A stretch of 64,000 nucleotides of DNA from an uncultured Lachnospiraceae bacterium. Lineage in GTDB: Bacteria; Bacillota; Clostridia; Lachnospirales; Lachnospiraceae. Made by a program: the position numbers and the translations under genes. Positions within the stretch are counted from its first letter, which is position 1. The number at the start of each line of letters is the position of its first letter. The stretch lies in NCBI GenBank assembly GCA_902767135.1, contig CACXGE010000038.1, forward strand, positions 1 through 64,000. The letters are read 5' to 3'. A model generated the notes under the pieces. That model had not been told where the DNA came from. It was given only the letters and a program-made list of their open reading frames with translations, and did no database searches. Shown one piece after another: positions 7,282-17,390 of this stretch.

Positions 7282-9930
7282 TTATTTTTTTAGCTGTTCT
7301 TCTAGAACTTCTTCTGCTTTCTTTAATGCATTTTCTATTCCCTCTGGATTCTTACCTCCAGCCTGCGCCATATTCGGACGGCCGCCACCGCCACCGCCTA
7401 CTTCCGCTGCAATTCCCTTGATTAAGTTTCCAGCGTGAGCCCCAGCTTTCATGGCAGAATCTGTTGCCATTGCCATCAGATTCACCTTGCCATCTTTTGT
7501 AGACGCCAATACAACTACTCCGTCACCTAATTTGGTCTTTAACTCATCTCCAAGGTCACGAAGCTGGTTCATATCTACACCTTCCACCTTCGTAGCAAGG
7601 AACTTAATTCCCTTGATTTCTGTTACCTGATTCATAACATCTCCCAAAGCATCCTTTGCTGCCTTGCTCTTTAAAGATTCATTCTCGCTCTGTAATTCCT
7701 TGATTTCACTCATCAAATGTGTAAGTTTATCTGTAAGTTCCAATGGAGTGGTCTTTACAATGGCTGCTGCACTTGCGATTTTCTCCTCTAACTCCTTATA
7801 ATATGCTAATACACCTGTACCTGTAAGTGCCTCAATTCTACGAACACCTGCTGCAACACCAGATTCAGAGACAATTTTAAACAAACTGATATTACTTGTA
7901 TTTGCCACATGGGTACCACCACATAATTCCTTTGAGAAATCTCCCATAGTAACCACTCGAACGGAATCTGAATACTTTTCACCAAACAAAGCCATAGCTC
8001 CACTTTTCTTGGCAGCCTCTAAATCCATGACCTCTGTTCCCACTGGAATCGCCGCCATAATCTGCTCATTTACAAGCTTCTCCGCCTGAGCAATCTCTTC
8101 TGCAGTCATTGCCTGGTTATGGGCAAAGTCAAAACGGAGTCTGTCTGGCGTAACCAAGGAACCTTTCTGCTCTACATGGTTTCCCAATACTGTCTTTAAT
8201 GCTTTCTGTAAAAGATGAGTAGCACTGTGGTTCTTACAGGTATTATTTCTTCCCTCTGTATTTACCTTTAATGTCACCTCATCCCCGGTCTTAAACATTC
8301 CCTTGGTAACCTTACCTACATGTCCAATCTTTCCACCAGCAAGCTTGATGGTATCGTAAACTTCAAATTCTGCATCATTTGCCTTGGAAACAATTACACC
8401 GGTGTCTCCCTGCTGTCCACCCATAGTTGCATAGAATGGAGTATGCTCCACGAAAATAGTAGCCTCCTCTCCATCCACAACTGCTTCTGCAATTGCCTCT
8501 GTGTTTGTTAAAACCAATACCTTGGACGTGTCTTCCAGTTTGTCGTATCCTGTGAAATCGCTTGTAATTGCCGAGTCAATATCATCATATACAGTGGCAT
8601 CAGCTCCCATGTAATTTGATACCTTACGCGCATTTCTTGCCTGCACACGCTGTTCTTCCATGTGCTTGTGGAATCCCTCTTCATCAACGGTGAAACCCTT
8701 TTCTTCTAAGATTTCCATAGTTAAATCCAGCGGGAACCCGTAAGTGTCATATAATTTAAATGCATCTGCTCCATCTAAGACCTTTTTGCCAGACTTCTGA
8801 AGATTTTCTTCCATCTCTGCCAGGATTCCAAGTCCTTGATCAATGGTCTTATTGAAACGGTCTTCTTCCTTTGTCAATACATTAAAGATAAAATTCTTCT
8901 TCTCATCTAATTCTGGATATCCATCCTTAGAACCTTCAATGACAGTTTCTGAAAGCTTTGCTAAGAATTTTCCTTCAATTCCAAGCAATCTTCCGTGTCT
9001 TGCTGCACGACGAATCAAACGACGAAGTACATATCCTCTTCCTTCATTGCTTGGCATAATACCATCCGAAATCATGAAAGTTGAAGAACGAATATGGTCT
9101 GTAATCAGTCGGATGGAAACATCCTGTTTTTCGTCTTCCTGGTATTTCACCCCCGCGAACTCACACACTTTGTTGCGAAGTGCCTGTAATGTATCCACAT
9201 CAAAAATAGAATCCACATCCTGTACTACCACTGCAAGACGTTCCAGTCCCATACCAGTATCAATATTTTTCTGTACTAACTCTGTATAATTTCCTTTTCC
9301 ATCATTTTCAAACTGTGTAAACACGTTATTCCAGATTTCCATAAAGCGGTCACACTCACAGCCAACTTTACAGTCAGGGCTTCCACATCCATACTTAATT
9401 CCTCTGTCATAGTAAATTTCAGAACATGGACCACATGGACCTGCCCCGTGCTCCCAGAAATTATCTTCTTTTCCAAGACGTGTAATTTTTTCTGCTGGGA
9501 CCCCAATCATCTTATTCCACAATTCAAAAGCCTCATCATCGTCCTGATATACAGAAGGATAAAGTCTTTCCGGGTCCAAACCAACCACTTCAGTCAAAAA
9601 CTCCCATGACCATGTAATGGCCTCTTTTTTAAAGTAATCCCCAAAGGAGAAATTTCCAAGCATTTCAAAAAATGTTCCGTGCCTTGCTGTCTTACCAACA
9701 TTCTCAATATCACCGGTACGAATACATTTCTGACAGGTGGTCACTCTTCTTTTGGGTGGTATTTCCTGCCCGGTAAAATATGGCTTTAAAGGTGCCATAC
9801 CTGAGTTGATTAATAATAAACTATTGTCATTATGTGGAACCAGCGAAAAACTCTTCATCGCCAAATGTTCCTTGCTTTCAAAAAATTCAAGGTACATCTT
9901 TCGCAGTTCATTTACACCATACTTCTTCAC
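7282..9930 (-). CDS. alaS: Alanyl-tRNA synthetase
   Basis: An 882-residue AlaRS charging tRNA-Ala. The class-II catalytic domain is N-terminal (motif 2 around RHGTFFEMLGNFSFGDYF), the editing domain has the zinc ligands HSATH and CGGTH, and the C-terminal DHHA1 domain carries a glycine-rich GGGGGGRPNMAQAGG loop. I place the start at GTG 9930: GGAGG lies 8 bases before it, and family members begin (M)KKYGVNELRKMYLEFF. The longer frame from ATG 9945 would put the ribosome binding site inside the coding region. It follows a 48-residue membrane protein gene and tyrS on the same strand. Confidence 0.97.
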   Translation of the reverse strand: MKKYGVNELRKMYLEFFESKEHLAMKSFSLVPHNDNSLLLINSGMAPLKPYFTGQEIPPKRRVTTCQKCIRTGDIENVGKTARHGTFFEMLGNFSFGDYFKKEAITWSWEFLTEVVGLDPERLYPSVYQDDDEAFELWNKMIGVPAEKITRLGKEDNFWEHGAGPCGPCSEIYYDRGIKYGCGSPDCKVGCECDRFMEIWNNVFTQFENDGKGNYTELVQKNIDTGMGLERLAVVVQDVDSIFDVDTLQALRNKVCEFAGVKYQEDEKQDVSIRLITDHIRSSTFMISDGIMPSNEGRGYVLRRLIRRAARHGRLLGIEGKFLAKLSETVIEGSKDGYPELDEKKNFIFNVLTKEEDRFNKTIDQGLGILAEMEENLQKSGKKVLDGADAFKLYDTYGFPLDLTMEILEEKGFTVDEEGFHKHMEEQRVQARNARKVSNYMGADATVYDDIDSAITSDFTGYDKLEDTSKVLVLTNTEAIAEAVVDGEEATIFVEHTPFYATMGGQQGDTGVIVSKANDAEFEVYDTIKLAGGKIGHVGKVTKGMFKTGDEVTLKVNTEGRNNTCKNHSATHLLQKALKTVLGNHVEQKGSLVTPDRLRFDFAHNQAMTAEEIAQAEKLVNEQIMAAIPVGTEVMDLEAAKKSGAMALFGEKYSDSVRVVTMGDFSKELCGGTHVANTSNISLFKIVSESGVAAGVRRIEALTGTGVLAYYKELEEKIASAAAIVKTTPLELTDKLTHLMSEIKELQSENESLKSKAAKDALGDVMNQVTEIKGIKFLATKVEGVDMNQLRDLGDELKTKLGDGVVVLASTKDGKVNLMAMATDSAMKAGAHAGNLIKGIAAEVGGGGGGRPNMAQAGGKNPEGIENALKKAEEVLEEQLKK

Positions 9931-9992
9931 GGTTGTTTCCTCCATCTATCTATACGTTTCATATCATTTACTTTAATTTTTTCTATATCTTG

Positions 9993-10139
9993 TTACTTAT
10001 CTTCTTTGATTTCCTGATTTATCTTCTTTGCATCTTTGTTATCCCGCATTTTTTTTCCAATCATGACACATACAAATGCAAGCAACATAGAACCTACAAA
10101 AAGAATCACATAAGTAATTAATGTTGACCAGAATGCCAT
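9993..10139 (-). CDS. Small single-span membrane protein (48 residues)
   Basis: A short gene between tyrS and alaS. It starts MAFWSTLITYVILFVGSMLL, continues as one hydrophobic helix to about residue 27, then has a charged cytoplasmic tail rich in Lys and Asp (KKMRDNKDAKK). The preceding minus-strand sequence GGTAGGGATTGAT, at the tyrS stop, supplies a ribosome binding site. The compact helix plus charged tail, good start context and position in a tRNA-synthetase cluster argue that it is real. Function unknown. Confidence 0.65.
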   Translation of the reverse strand: MAFWSTLITYVILFVGSMLLAFVCVMIGKKMRDNKDAKKINQEIKEDK

Positions 10140-10147
10140 ATCAATCC

Positions 10148-11380
10148 CTACCCTTCTTTTACCTGGCAAAATCCTTTTTTACCTTTTTTAATCAATAATG
10201 CTCCATCTTCATTAAAATCATTTTTTGTAAACACCTGCTTGAAATCAGCAACTTTTACACCATTTACCATAACTCCACCTTGAGTTACCAGACGTCTTGC
10301 CTCAGAACGTGTTGCAGACAACTTTGTGTCCACCAACAAGGTAAGAATATCCTTTCCTTCTTCTAACTCTGCTGCATTGTAAGTGTGAGTTGGAACATCC
10401 TGACTCATACCACCGTTGGCAAACAACGCCCTTGCCGCCTCCTGTGCTTTGGTTGCTTCCTCTTCTCCATGTACAATCTTTGTAATTTCAAAAGCAAGTA
10501 CTTCCTTTGCCTTGTTAATCTCTGCGTCTTTTAATGCAGAAAGACGGTTTACTTCCTCCATAGGAAGGAAGGTGAGAAGTTTCAGACATTTTTCCACATC
10601 GGCATCTTCCACATTTCTCCAATACTGATAAAAATCGTAAGGCGATGTCTTTTCAGGGTCCAGCCATAATGCTCCACCCACTGTTTTTCCCATCTTCTGC
10701 CCCTGGCTGTTTGTAAGCAGAGTACAGGTCATGGCATATGCCTCGCCCTGAGCTTTTCTACGAACCAATTCTACCCCTGCAATCATATTAGACCACTGGT
10801 CATCTCCACCCAGCTCCATCTTGCAGCCGTATTTTTGATTTAATACGTAAAAATCAAATCCCTGCATCAACATATAGTTAAATTCCAGGAAGGAAAGTCC
10901 CTTTTCCATTCTCTGTTTGAAACATTCTGCTGTCAACATACGATTGACCGTAAAATGCACGCCTACCTCACGTAAAAATTCCACATAATTCTGCTCTAAT
11001 AGCCAGTCTGCATTGTTTACCAGCAATGCCTTCCCATCACTAAAATCAATAAAGCGTTCCATTTGTTTCTTGATAGAATCCACATTGTGCTGAATCTGCT
11101 CCTTGGTAAGCATTTTTCTCATATCTGTTTTTCCGGTAGGATCTCCTACCATGGCGGTACCACCTCCAATCAAAGCAATTGGTCTGTGTCCTGCCTGCTG
11201 CATATATCGCATAAACATCATGGCAATAAAATGTCCTACGTGAAGACTGTCTGCCGTTGGATCAAATCCAATATAAAATGTAATTTTTTCCTTTTCTAAT
11301 AATTCTCTGATTTCTTTTTCGTGAGTCATCTGCTTAATGTACCCACGTTCCACAAGGGTGTCATATACATTCTGTGACAT
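10148..11380 (-). CDS. tyrS: Tyrosyl-tRNA synthetase
   Basis: A 410-residue class-I TyrRS. The HIGH motif appears as HVGHF near residue 48, the KMSKS loop as KMGKT near residue 230, and a C-terminal S4 RNA-binding domain follows ([16 protein letters not shown]). A GGAGG ribosome binding site precedes the ATG. The 92-base gap upstream is too short for a T-box leader, so tyrosine-dependent control by that route is unlikely here. Confidence 0.96.
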   Translation of the reverse strand: MSQNVYDTLVERGYIKQMTHEKEIRELLEKEKITFYIGFDPTADSLHVGHFIAMMFMRYMQQAGHRPIALIGGGTAMVGDPTGKTDMRKMLTKEQIQHNVDSIKKQMERFIDFSDGKALLVNNADWLLEQNYVEFLREVGVHFTVNRMLTAECFKQRMEKGLSFLEFNYMLMQGFDFYVLNQKYGCKMELGGDDQWSNMIAGVELVRRKAQGEAYAMTCTLLTNSQGQKMGKTVGGALWLDPEKTSPYDFYQYWRNVEDADVEKCLKLLTFLPMEEVNRLSALKDAEINKAKEVLAFEITKIVHGEEEATKAQEAARALFANGGMSQDVPTHTYNAAELEEGKDILTLLVDTKLSATRSEARRLVTQGGVMVNGVKVADFKQVFTKNDFNEDGALLIKKGKKGFCQVKEG

Positions 11381-11472
11381 CTTTTTTCCTCCTGTTTCTT
11401 ATTTGCGGTTACATAACCGTCACCGTTATTCTTCATCATAACATACGACCTATTTGATTTCAAGGACTGTTT

Positions 11473-12060
11473 TTAAATCCCCAAAGCCTGTTTTGCCAGT
11501 AAATCCACCCTTTCATTTCCATCCACACCGGAATGCCCTTTTACATGATGAAAGGTCACCTGAAGCTTATCCTTAATTTCATCATAAAATCTTTTGTAGT
11601 TTATGGTTCCCGTTTTGTTACACTTCCACGCCCCGGTACACCATTTCTCCACGCCCTCATAATCATAATGAAGAAGCAGACTGGAAATTCCATGCTCCAT
11701 ACAAAATTTCATGGCAGCCATAGCCCCCTCAATCTCTCCTGCCACATTTCGCATAGTTGCCATTTCCTGGTCTGAAAACGCTTCGCTAAGTTCATATTCT
11801 TTGCCCTGATAGATAATCAACGCCCCGTAGGAATAACGCTTTGTACTGTGGTCGTAACTACCATCCGTGTAGCACTCTGCCTCACAGGATAGGTCCATTT
11901 TCATCACACCACCTTCTACATACATTAACGCCTCATCCTTTGTGGGAAAACTTTTATATTCTGCCCCCGAGAATCCATCTACCTGTTGCCTGCACTGATC
12001 CCAGGTTTCGAAAACCCCAGTATTTCTGCCTTTTCTTACTGCATAATATTTTTTTGCCAT
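11473..12060 (-). CDS. rnhA: Ribonuclease H with N-terminal hybrid-binding domain
   Basis: A 195-residue RNase H1 that cleaves the RNA strand of RNA-DNA hybrids. The N-terminal caulimovirus-type hybrid-binding domain (KKYYAVRKGRNTGVF, residues 3-50) is followed by the RNase H domain with the carboxylates in YTDGSYD, GEIEGA, HYDYEG and NERVDLLA. I place the start at 12060, where GAGGAG sits 7 bases upstream and the protein begins MAKKYYAVRKG; the longer frame would overlap the MutS-like gene. It is probably cotranscribed with that gene. Confidence 0.92.
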   Translation of the reverse strand: MAKKYYAVRKGRNTGVFETWDQCRQQVDGFSGAEYKSFPTKDEALMYVEGGVMKMDLSCEAECYTDGSYDHSTKRYSYGALIIYQGKEYELSEAFSDQEMATMRNVAGEIEGAMAAMKFCMEHGISSLLLHYDYEGVEKWCTGAWKCNKTGTINYKRFYDEIKDKLQVTFHHVKGHSGVDGNERVDLLAKQALGI

Positions 12061-12074
12061 TGATTTCTCCTCTT

Positions 12075-13763
12075 CTATTGCCATCTTCCGGTTGCTTCAA
12101 AATACTGTGCTAACCGGAAAGACTGATTTACAATTTTTTCTTCGTACCCCATGATTCTTAATAGACCGATAGCGTTTCTACTTTCGGAACGTCCCGAATT
12201 TAATTCATAAGAAAAAGTCATATCATTTTCTTTGATTTCTTCCCGAAAATGATAATTATCATATTCCTTTTCCAGTAGATACGTAAGTTCTATATCATGG
12301 GTTGCTCCAAAGCACAGACACTTTTCTGTGTTTAACGTCCTTAAAATCTGTGTGGAGGCAGCTATCCGCTCTGTGGTATTGGTGCCTCTGAGCACCTCAT
12401 CCACAAAACACAGTAATGGAGTCGCTACTTTCTTTTCTGCATCAAGAATGCGTTTCAACGCCTTAATTTCTGCCATATAATAACTTTCTCCATCCTGAAG
12501 ATTATCCCGCAGAGCCATAGAACTTAAAATAGTAAAACAGGGAGCTTTGTATCTTTTTGCCGCCACAGTATCAATAGTCTGCGCCAGAATACTATTCACT
12601 GCCACCGTTTTTAAAAAAGTGGATTTGCCCGATGCATTTGAGCCGGTCACTAATACCCCCTTATCAGTTCCCACCTGAATACTATTTCCCACAGCCTGGG
12701 AAAGCAGCGGATGATAACCATCTCTAAGGCAGTAGGTCGCCTTAGTCTCCTGTGTAAGTTCCGGTTTACAATAGAATGGCAATGCCTGCCGAAAAGATGC
12801 TATGGCTATCGCCACGTCCAATTCTGATAAGATCTTCATCATTTCCTGACACTCTTTTGTTTTTTTCTTTATCTGCTCTACCATCTGCAAAAACTTAATA
12901 AAATCAATATGAGTAAACATTCTGATGTAATCAAATCCAGTATCCATTGGACTTCCACTGCTTTTCATTGACATTACAATGCCTGCATGCTGTTCCAATT
13001 TGTGAAATTCTCCCGCCAGCTGTGATAATCTCTCTCCTGTATCCTTTGGCAGAAGTCCTTCCTTTCCTAGCAATCCTGCTGCCTTTAGGGTCCTCAATAA
13101 AAATGCAAAATTTACCAAATAGGACTGGTATTCTGCTTTTTTTCGATAATAGGTGTAAGCATTGAGGACAAAAACCACACAAAAGGCAATAATCCCGTAC
13201 ACTGGTGTCACAAAAATACTGCCAACTGCAGTCAAAGCCAACAAAGCCGCCACGATATCCTTTAGCGGCGACTTTGTTTCATATTTTTGTAATGTTTCCA
13301 CATACTCAGTAATAGAAGATGTGGTTGTTCTCCCTATGAAAGTTAAAATTTCCTGTACTTTTTTTCTGTTTTCCCTGTGGTCTGAAAAAAACTCCGCGGT
13401 CTCATCCAGCGCTTCCAAGTTCTCGCTACTATTCTGTGGCGTTCGAAGAATTTCATAGAGTCGTTCCGAACCTAAGGAGCAACTGGTGGTATCCAAAATC
13501 CGAAACACCTGATCTAACTCCAAGTCCTGAAAGGTAATGTCATCAATATAATTTTTGTAGCTCCCCTCTGACATATTTTTATAAAATTTTCTCTTTATGC
13601 TTTCATATTCCTGCTGGGAATAATCTCGATTCCCAAAGTGTCCCCACTGGTTTTCTAATTCCTGTAACAAACATTTTTTTCTGTTCTTTTCTGCTCTAAA
13701 AATATTGAAGATTACCACCACAACCCCAAAAGCAATTATAGTCCAATAAAAATATAACTCCAT
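12075..13763 (-). CDS. Membrane-anchored MutS-like ATPase
   Basis: A 562-residue protein with the MutS ATPase domain but without the mismatch-recognition domain. Walker A is GSNASGKST (374-382) and the Walker B region reads LCFVDEVLRGT. A hydrophobic helix occupies residues 6-22 and a longer hydrophobic stretch 170-203, so the protein is probably membrane-bound with the ATPase inside the cell. This subgroup is annotated as DNA mismatch repair protein MutS, but membrane segments and the lost clamp domain make a role in mismatch repair doubtful. It forms a block with rnhA and the MBL-fold gene. Confidence 0.8.
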   Translation of the reverse strand: MELYFYWTIIAFGVVVVIFNIFRAEKNRKKCLLQELENQWGHFGNRDYSQQEYESIKRKFYKNMSEGSYKNYIDDITFQDLELDQVFRILDTTSCSLGSERLYEILRTPQNSSENLEALDETAEFFSDHRENRKKVQEILTFIGRTTTSSITEYVETLQKYETKSPLKDIVAALLALTAVGSIFVTPVYGIIAFCVVFVLNAYTYYRKKAEYQSYLVNFAFLLRTLKAAGLLGKEGLLPKDTGERLSQLAGEFHKLEQHAGIVMSMKSSGSPMDTGFDYIRMFTHIDFIKFLQMVEQIKKKTKECQEMMKILSELDVAIAIASFRQALPFYCKPELTQETKATYCLRDGYHPLLSQAVGNSIQVGTDKGVLVTGSNASGKSTFLKTVAVNSILAQTIDTVAAKRYKAPCFTILSSMALRDNLQDGESYYMAEIKALKRILDAEKKVATPLLCFVDEVLRGTNTTERIAASTQILRTLNTEKCLCFGATHDIELTYLLEKEYDNYHFREEIKENDMTFSYELNSGRSESRNAIGLLRIMGYEEKIVNQSFRLAQYFEATGRWQ

Positions 13764-13769
13764 ACTTAC

Positions 13770-14492
13770 CTATCCCTCTATAACCCAGCTTTCATTTTCT
13801 TTATCTACCGTGATAATTTTATTTCTGTAGCTTTTCGTAATTTCACTGCGCTTAAACTTTTCTATAATTTCGTATTTTCTCCACATATGCATTGGGAAAA
13901 TCAATTCCGCTTTTGTAGTCCTTGCAAAATAGTCCACTCCTTTATAAAAAGAAGTATTCAATCTGGAGTCTAATGGTACAAATGCCACATCAATTTTATG
14001 GTTTTTAATTCTGTCGATTTCATTGGTATACTTAAACGCCAGACCTGCATTGTAGCTTTCCGTCTCACCTTCCCAGTGCCACCAGTTTAAATCCCCTGCA
14101 TGATAAATACATTTCCCATCCACAGTAACCAAAAAAGCTACCCCTAGGTCATTTGATTTTAATGTCTCCACCTTGATGTCATCTATCTGCTTTTCTTCCC
14201 GTTTGTACATGTACACTATTCTTTCCTTTATGGACTTATCATATCCATTCTGTTCTAAATACTTTTCCGAGATGCGAATATCATTGGACAAGACATAGGT
14301 AATATTGGGATACATTTTTGCAAATTTAAACACATTCATACTAAAATGATCCTGATGTTTATGACTGTGGAAAAAATATATCCTTTTATTTTTATCAAAT
14401 TCCGGCATTCTTCCCATAAAATAATCGAATACCAGAATGTCATTTTCAAATTCTACCACATAACAACTGTGATACACATAAGTAACCTTCAT
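13770..14492 (-). CDS. MBL-fold metallo-hydrolase
   Basis: A 240-residue protein of the metallo-beta-lactamase fold. The zinc motif HSHKHQDH is near residue 43, and later His/Asp ligands occur in YHAGDLNWWHWEG and FPMHMW. It resembles the UlaG/RNase Z-like single-domain group, whose substrates vary; none can be assigned. It ends 6 bases before the MutS-like start, so the two are likely cotranscribed. Confidence 0.8.
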   Translation of the reverse strand: MKVTYVYHSCYVVEFENDILVFDYFMGRMPEFDKNKRIYFFHSHKHQDHFSMNVFKFAKMYPNITYVLSNDIRISEKYLEQNGYDKSIKERIVYMYKREEKQIDDIKVETLKSNDLGVAFLVTVDGKCIYHAGDLNWWHWEGETESYNAGLAFKYTNEIDRIKNHKIDVAFVPLDSRLNTSFYKGVDYFARTTKAELIFPMHMWRKYEIIEKFKRSEITKSYRNKIITVDKENESWVIEG

Positions 14493-14524
14493 GTTCCTCC
14501 CTCATTTCTTATACGTTTAGCTGA

Positions 14525-15442
14525 TTAGTATTTACTGTCCTTTGCTTTTGCTATATCTGCATCCATTTGATTTTTCAGCGCAGCAAGATCCTTAAACTTC
14601 ATTTCTGGACGTTCATAATGGTAAAGCTCTACCGTCAGTCTCTTTCCATATAAATCTCCACTGAAATCAAATAGATAAGTTTCAACGCCTCGTCTCAATT
14701 CTTCCGCAACGGTCGGTTTGCATCCAATATTTGTAATACCTTTGTAGGATATCCCTCCAACCTTTGTTCTGGTAAAATACACCCCATAAGGTGGCAATAA
14801 TTTTTCATCTGTTGGCATAATGTTAATGGTTGGAATTCCGATGGTTCTCCCTAATGCTTTTCCGTGTTGAATCTCACCGGAAATCAAAAACGGATGGCCT
14901 AGAAGTTCCTGCACCTCTTCCATTCTTCCCATTTCCACCTCACTGCGCACATAAGTGGAACTAATGTCTCTGCCTTCATACTGCTCTTTCTCCACAATGT
15001 GAACCTTAAAACATCCATGGTGCTCATATCGCTTTAAAGTATCTGTGTTTCCTCTTCTTCCACACCCAAACCTAAAGTCTACACCTACCACAATGTGTTC
15101 TGCCTTAAGCTGCTTAATTAAAATCTCTTCCACAAAATCTTCCGGCTCCATGGTAGCAATTTCTTCCACAAAAGGACACTCGATAAGGTAATCAAAGCCT
15201 AAATCCGACAGGAAATCAAAGCGCTCCTGATTCGTCATCAACATCCGGGATTTTTCCCCTTTTAAGTAGACCGAGGGATGGGTTCCAAAAGTAAAAACTA
15301 CCGTAGCAAATTCCTTCCCCGCCAATGCTCTCACCTTTTTTAACAGTTTGGTATGTCCTCTGTGTACACCATCAAATTTTCCTAATGTAACTACACTCTG
15401 TTTTTCTATTTCAAAGGTGGTAGTACCCTTTATATATTCCAT
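14525..15442 (-). CDS. ribF: Bifunctional riboflavin kinase / FAD synthetase
   Basis: A 305-residue RibF making FMN from riboflavin and FAD from FMN. The N-terminal adenylyltransferase domain has TLGKFDGVHRGH near residue 20; the C-terminal kinase domain has GRTIGIPTINI near 200 and GVYF / GKRLTVEL blocks. Length is normal. It follows truB by about 50 bases, the standard truB-ribF order at the end of the nusA-infB operon. Confidence 0.95.
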   Translation of the reverse strand: MEYIKGTTTFEIEKQSVVTLGKFDGVHRGHTKLLKKVRALAGKEFATVVFTFGTHPSVYLKGEKSRMLMTNQERFDFLSDLGFDYLIECPFVEEIATMEPEDFVEEILIKQLKAEHIVVGVDFRFGCGRRGNTDTLKRYEHHGCFKVHIVEKEQYEGRDISSTYVRSEVEMGRMEEVQELLGHPFLISGEIQHGKALGRTIGIPTINIMPTDEKLLPPYGVYFTRTKVGGISYKGITNIGCKPTVAEELRRGVETYLFDFSGDLYGKRLTVELYHYERPEMKFKDLAALKNQMDADIAKAKDSKY

Positions 15443-15494
15443 ATCTTTCTTCCTTTATCCTAACATAACGGTTCAGCCAGTGGCTAAACAATAT

Positions 15495-16397
15495 CTACTC
15501 TGACACAGGCAGAAATAATTTCCAAGGTTTAAAAAATTCCTTTTCCTGGTTCCATTGGTAGACCCCAATAAAATGTCCTGCCCTGTCATACACCAGCAAA
15601 TTTTCATCTATCTTTACCTCTGATTCGAACTGATGCAAAAGCAATGGATTCCCATTGTACAAAAATTTTTCATATTCTGGTTTCACAACTGTTTTTTGCC
15701 ATCCCGAAAACATTTCATCAATAGATAGAAGGTACTGCTCCAAACATCCCTGTTCCCGAAACTGTTCAATCTGTGCCAGTGTAAGACTGTCCTTAATATA
15801 AAAAGAACTCACCCTGGTTCGCACCAGACTTTCCATAGCAGCACCACAGCCTAACTTATCGCCAATATCCTGGCACAAGGAACGAATGTAAGTGCCCTTG
15901 GAGCACTCCACCTGAAACCACACAAGAGGAAGCTCTATTTTGGTAATCTCTATGGAATAAATTGTAACCTTTCTTGGCTTTCTCTCTATGGTGATTCCCT
16001 CCCTGGCATACTCATAGAGTTTTTTTCCATTGACTTTCAATGCCGAATACATAGGTGGAATCTGCCCATATTCTCCCAGAAACGAATGAATTGCCTCCTT
16101 CACTTCATTCACAGATACATTCACCTGGGTCTGGCTCAGAATATTCCCTGTCATATCCTGAGTGTCAGTAATAATTCCTAACCGCATACAGGCTTCGTAG
16201 GTTTTATCCTTATCCGTCATAGTCTCACATAGCTTTGTTGCCTTTCCAAGACACACAGGCAATACTCCCTCTGCATCCGGGTCTAAGGTCCCTGTGTGGC
16301 CAATTTTTTTCTGTCTGCAAATACCTCTCAGTTTTGCCACCACATCATGGGAGGTAAAACCTTTTTCTTTGTACACATTTATAATACCATGATACAT
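15495..16397 (-). CDS. truB: tRNA pseudouridine(55) synthase
   Basis: A 300-residue TruB that converts U55 of tRNAs to pseudouridine. The catalytic Asp is in GHTGTLDPDAEGVLPV near residue 30; other family blocks are YSALKVNGKKLYEYAR and CSKGTYIRSLCQDIG. I place the start at ATG 16397 (MYHGIINVYKEKGF), which aligns with the family N-terminus and has AAAAAGG upstream; the longer frame runs through the nrnA stop. Start and upstream stop are 1 base apart, so the two genes are translationally coupled. Confidence 0.95.
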   Translation of the reverse strand: MYHGIINVYKEKGFTSHDVVAKLRGICRQKKIGHTGTLDPDAEGVLPVCLGKATKLCETMTDKDKTYEACMRLGIITDTQDMTGNILSQTQVNVSVNEVKEAIHSFLGEYGQIPPMYSALKVNGKKLYEYAREGITIERKPRKVTIYSIEITKIELPLVWFQVECSKGTYIRSLCQDIGDKLGCGAAMESLVRTRVSSFYIKDSLTLAQIEQFREQGCLEQYLLSIDEMFSGWQKTVVKPEYEKFLYNGNPLLLHQFESEVKIDENLLVYDRAGHFIGVYQWNQEKEFFKPWKLFLPVSE

Positions 16398-16398
16398 A

Positions 16399-17379
16399 TT
16401 AATTGTTACCTTTTTCTTCCTGTCTTTTTGCCAGAATCTGTTTTTCAATGTGCTCTGTCAGGTTATTCACCACATCATGCATACTTCCCTGCATAGTACA
16501 ACCTGCTGCCCGCACATGACCACCACCGCCAAAAAACGTTGCAATCTGGCTCACATCTACATATTGGTTTGATCTCATGCTGACTTTGTAGACCTGAGGA
16601 GATAATTCGTATATAAAGATTGCCACCTCAACCCCTGTCGTTGTTCTCAGTTGTCCTACAATGCCATCCATGTCCTTTGGAGTCACACCATAAAATTCCA
16701 TTTCTTTTGCACTTACAGAACTAAAAATCACATTGCCATCCAAGACCATCATACTTTCCAACAATGCCCTTCCTGTTATCTGCTGCTGTCGATAGGTTTT
16801 TGTATAGATAGTTCTATCGATAATACTTGTAAAATCAAAACCTTTATTCATTAACATTCCCACTGTGGCCAACGTCTTTGCTGTGGTATTGGAATACTGA
16901 AACACTCCGGTATCATGGGCAATGCCTGTATACAAACATTTTGCTGCCTCCACTGAAATTTTTTCTTCCTCAAAAAATTCACATAAATACTCACAGGTAG
17001 AACTAAGTTCTCCCTGGATAAAGTTTTCGTCCGCAAATCCCTGATTACTAATGTGATGATCGATGCAGATGGTATGCAATGCAGTATCAAAATACTTCAC
17101 ACCCTTTCCCAAACGCTCCTTATCACCACTATCCAATGCAAAAAATACATCATATTGTTTGTCAGTATCGTAATCGTAGCATATTGCGTCTGCCGGAATC
17201 AAAAAGTCAAAAACATCTGCTGGCTTTTCAATGAACACATCCACCTCTGCCCCGGCAAAATTATCCTTGATATACCGATATAATGCCATGCAGGAACCTA
17301 CACAGTCCCCATCTGGTCTTACATGTCCGCCAATGGCAACTGTCTTTCCATCAGCTAACCAGTTTTCGAGAAACTTCAT
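16399..17379 (-). CDS. nrnA: Bifunctional oligoribonuclease / PAP phosphatase
   Basis: A 326-residue DHH/DHHA1 phosphoesterase that degrades short RNA oligomers (and pGpG) and dephosphorylates 3'-phosphoadenosine 5'-phosphate. Motifs are HVRPDGDCVGS near residue 20, the DHH triad in CIDHHISN, and the DHHA1 GGGGHVRAAG near residue 285. It replaces Orn in Firmicutes. It sits between rbfA and truB with GAGGTG before the ATG. Confidence 0.95.
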   Translation of the reverse strand: MKFLENWLADGKTVAIGGHVRPDGDCVGSCMALYRYIKDNFAGAEVDVFIEKPADVFDFLIPADAICYDYDTDKQYDVFFALDSGDKERLGKGVKYFDTALHTICIDHHISNQGFADENFIQGELSSTCEYLCEFFEEEKISVEAAKCLYTGIAHDTGVFQYSNTTAKTLATVGMLMNKGFDFTSIIDRTIYTKTYRQQQITGRALLESMMVLDGNVIFSSVSAKEMEFYGVTPKDMDGIVGQLRTTTGVEVAIFIYELSPQVYKVSMRSNQYVDVSQIATFFGGGGHVRAAGCTMQGSMHDVVNNLTEHIEKQILAKRQEEKGNN

Positions 17380-17390
17380 GTTTCACACCT

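Noticed and set aside
11405-11420. CGGTTA / TAACCG palindrome upstream of tyrS as a T-box or operator
   Set aside because: The whole gap is 92 bases, with no specifier stem, T-box sequence or terminator; the palindrome alone is weak evidence.
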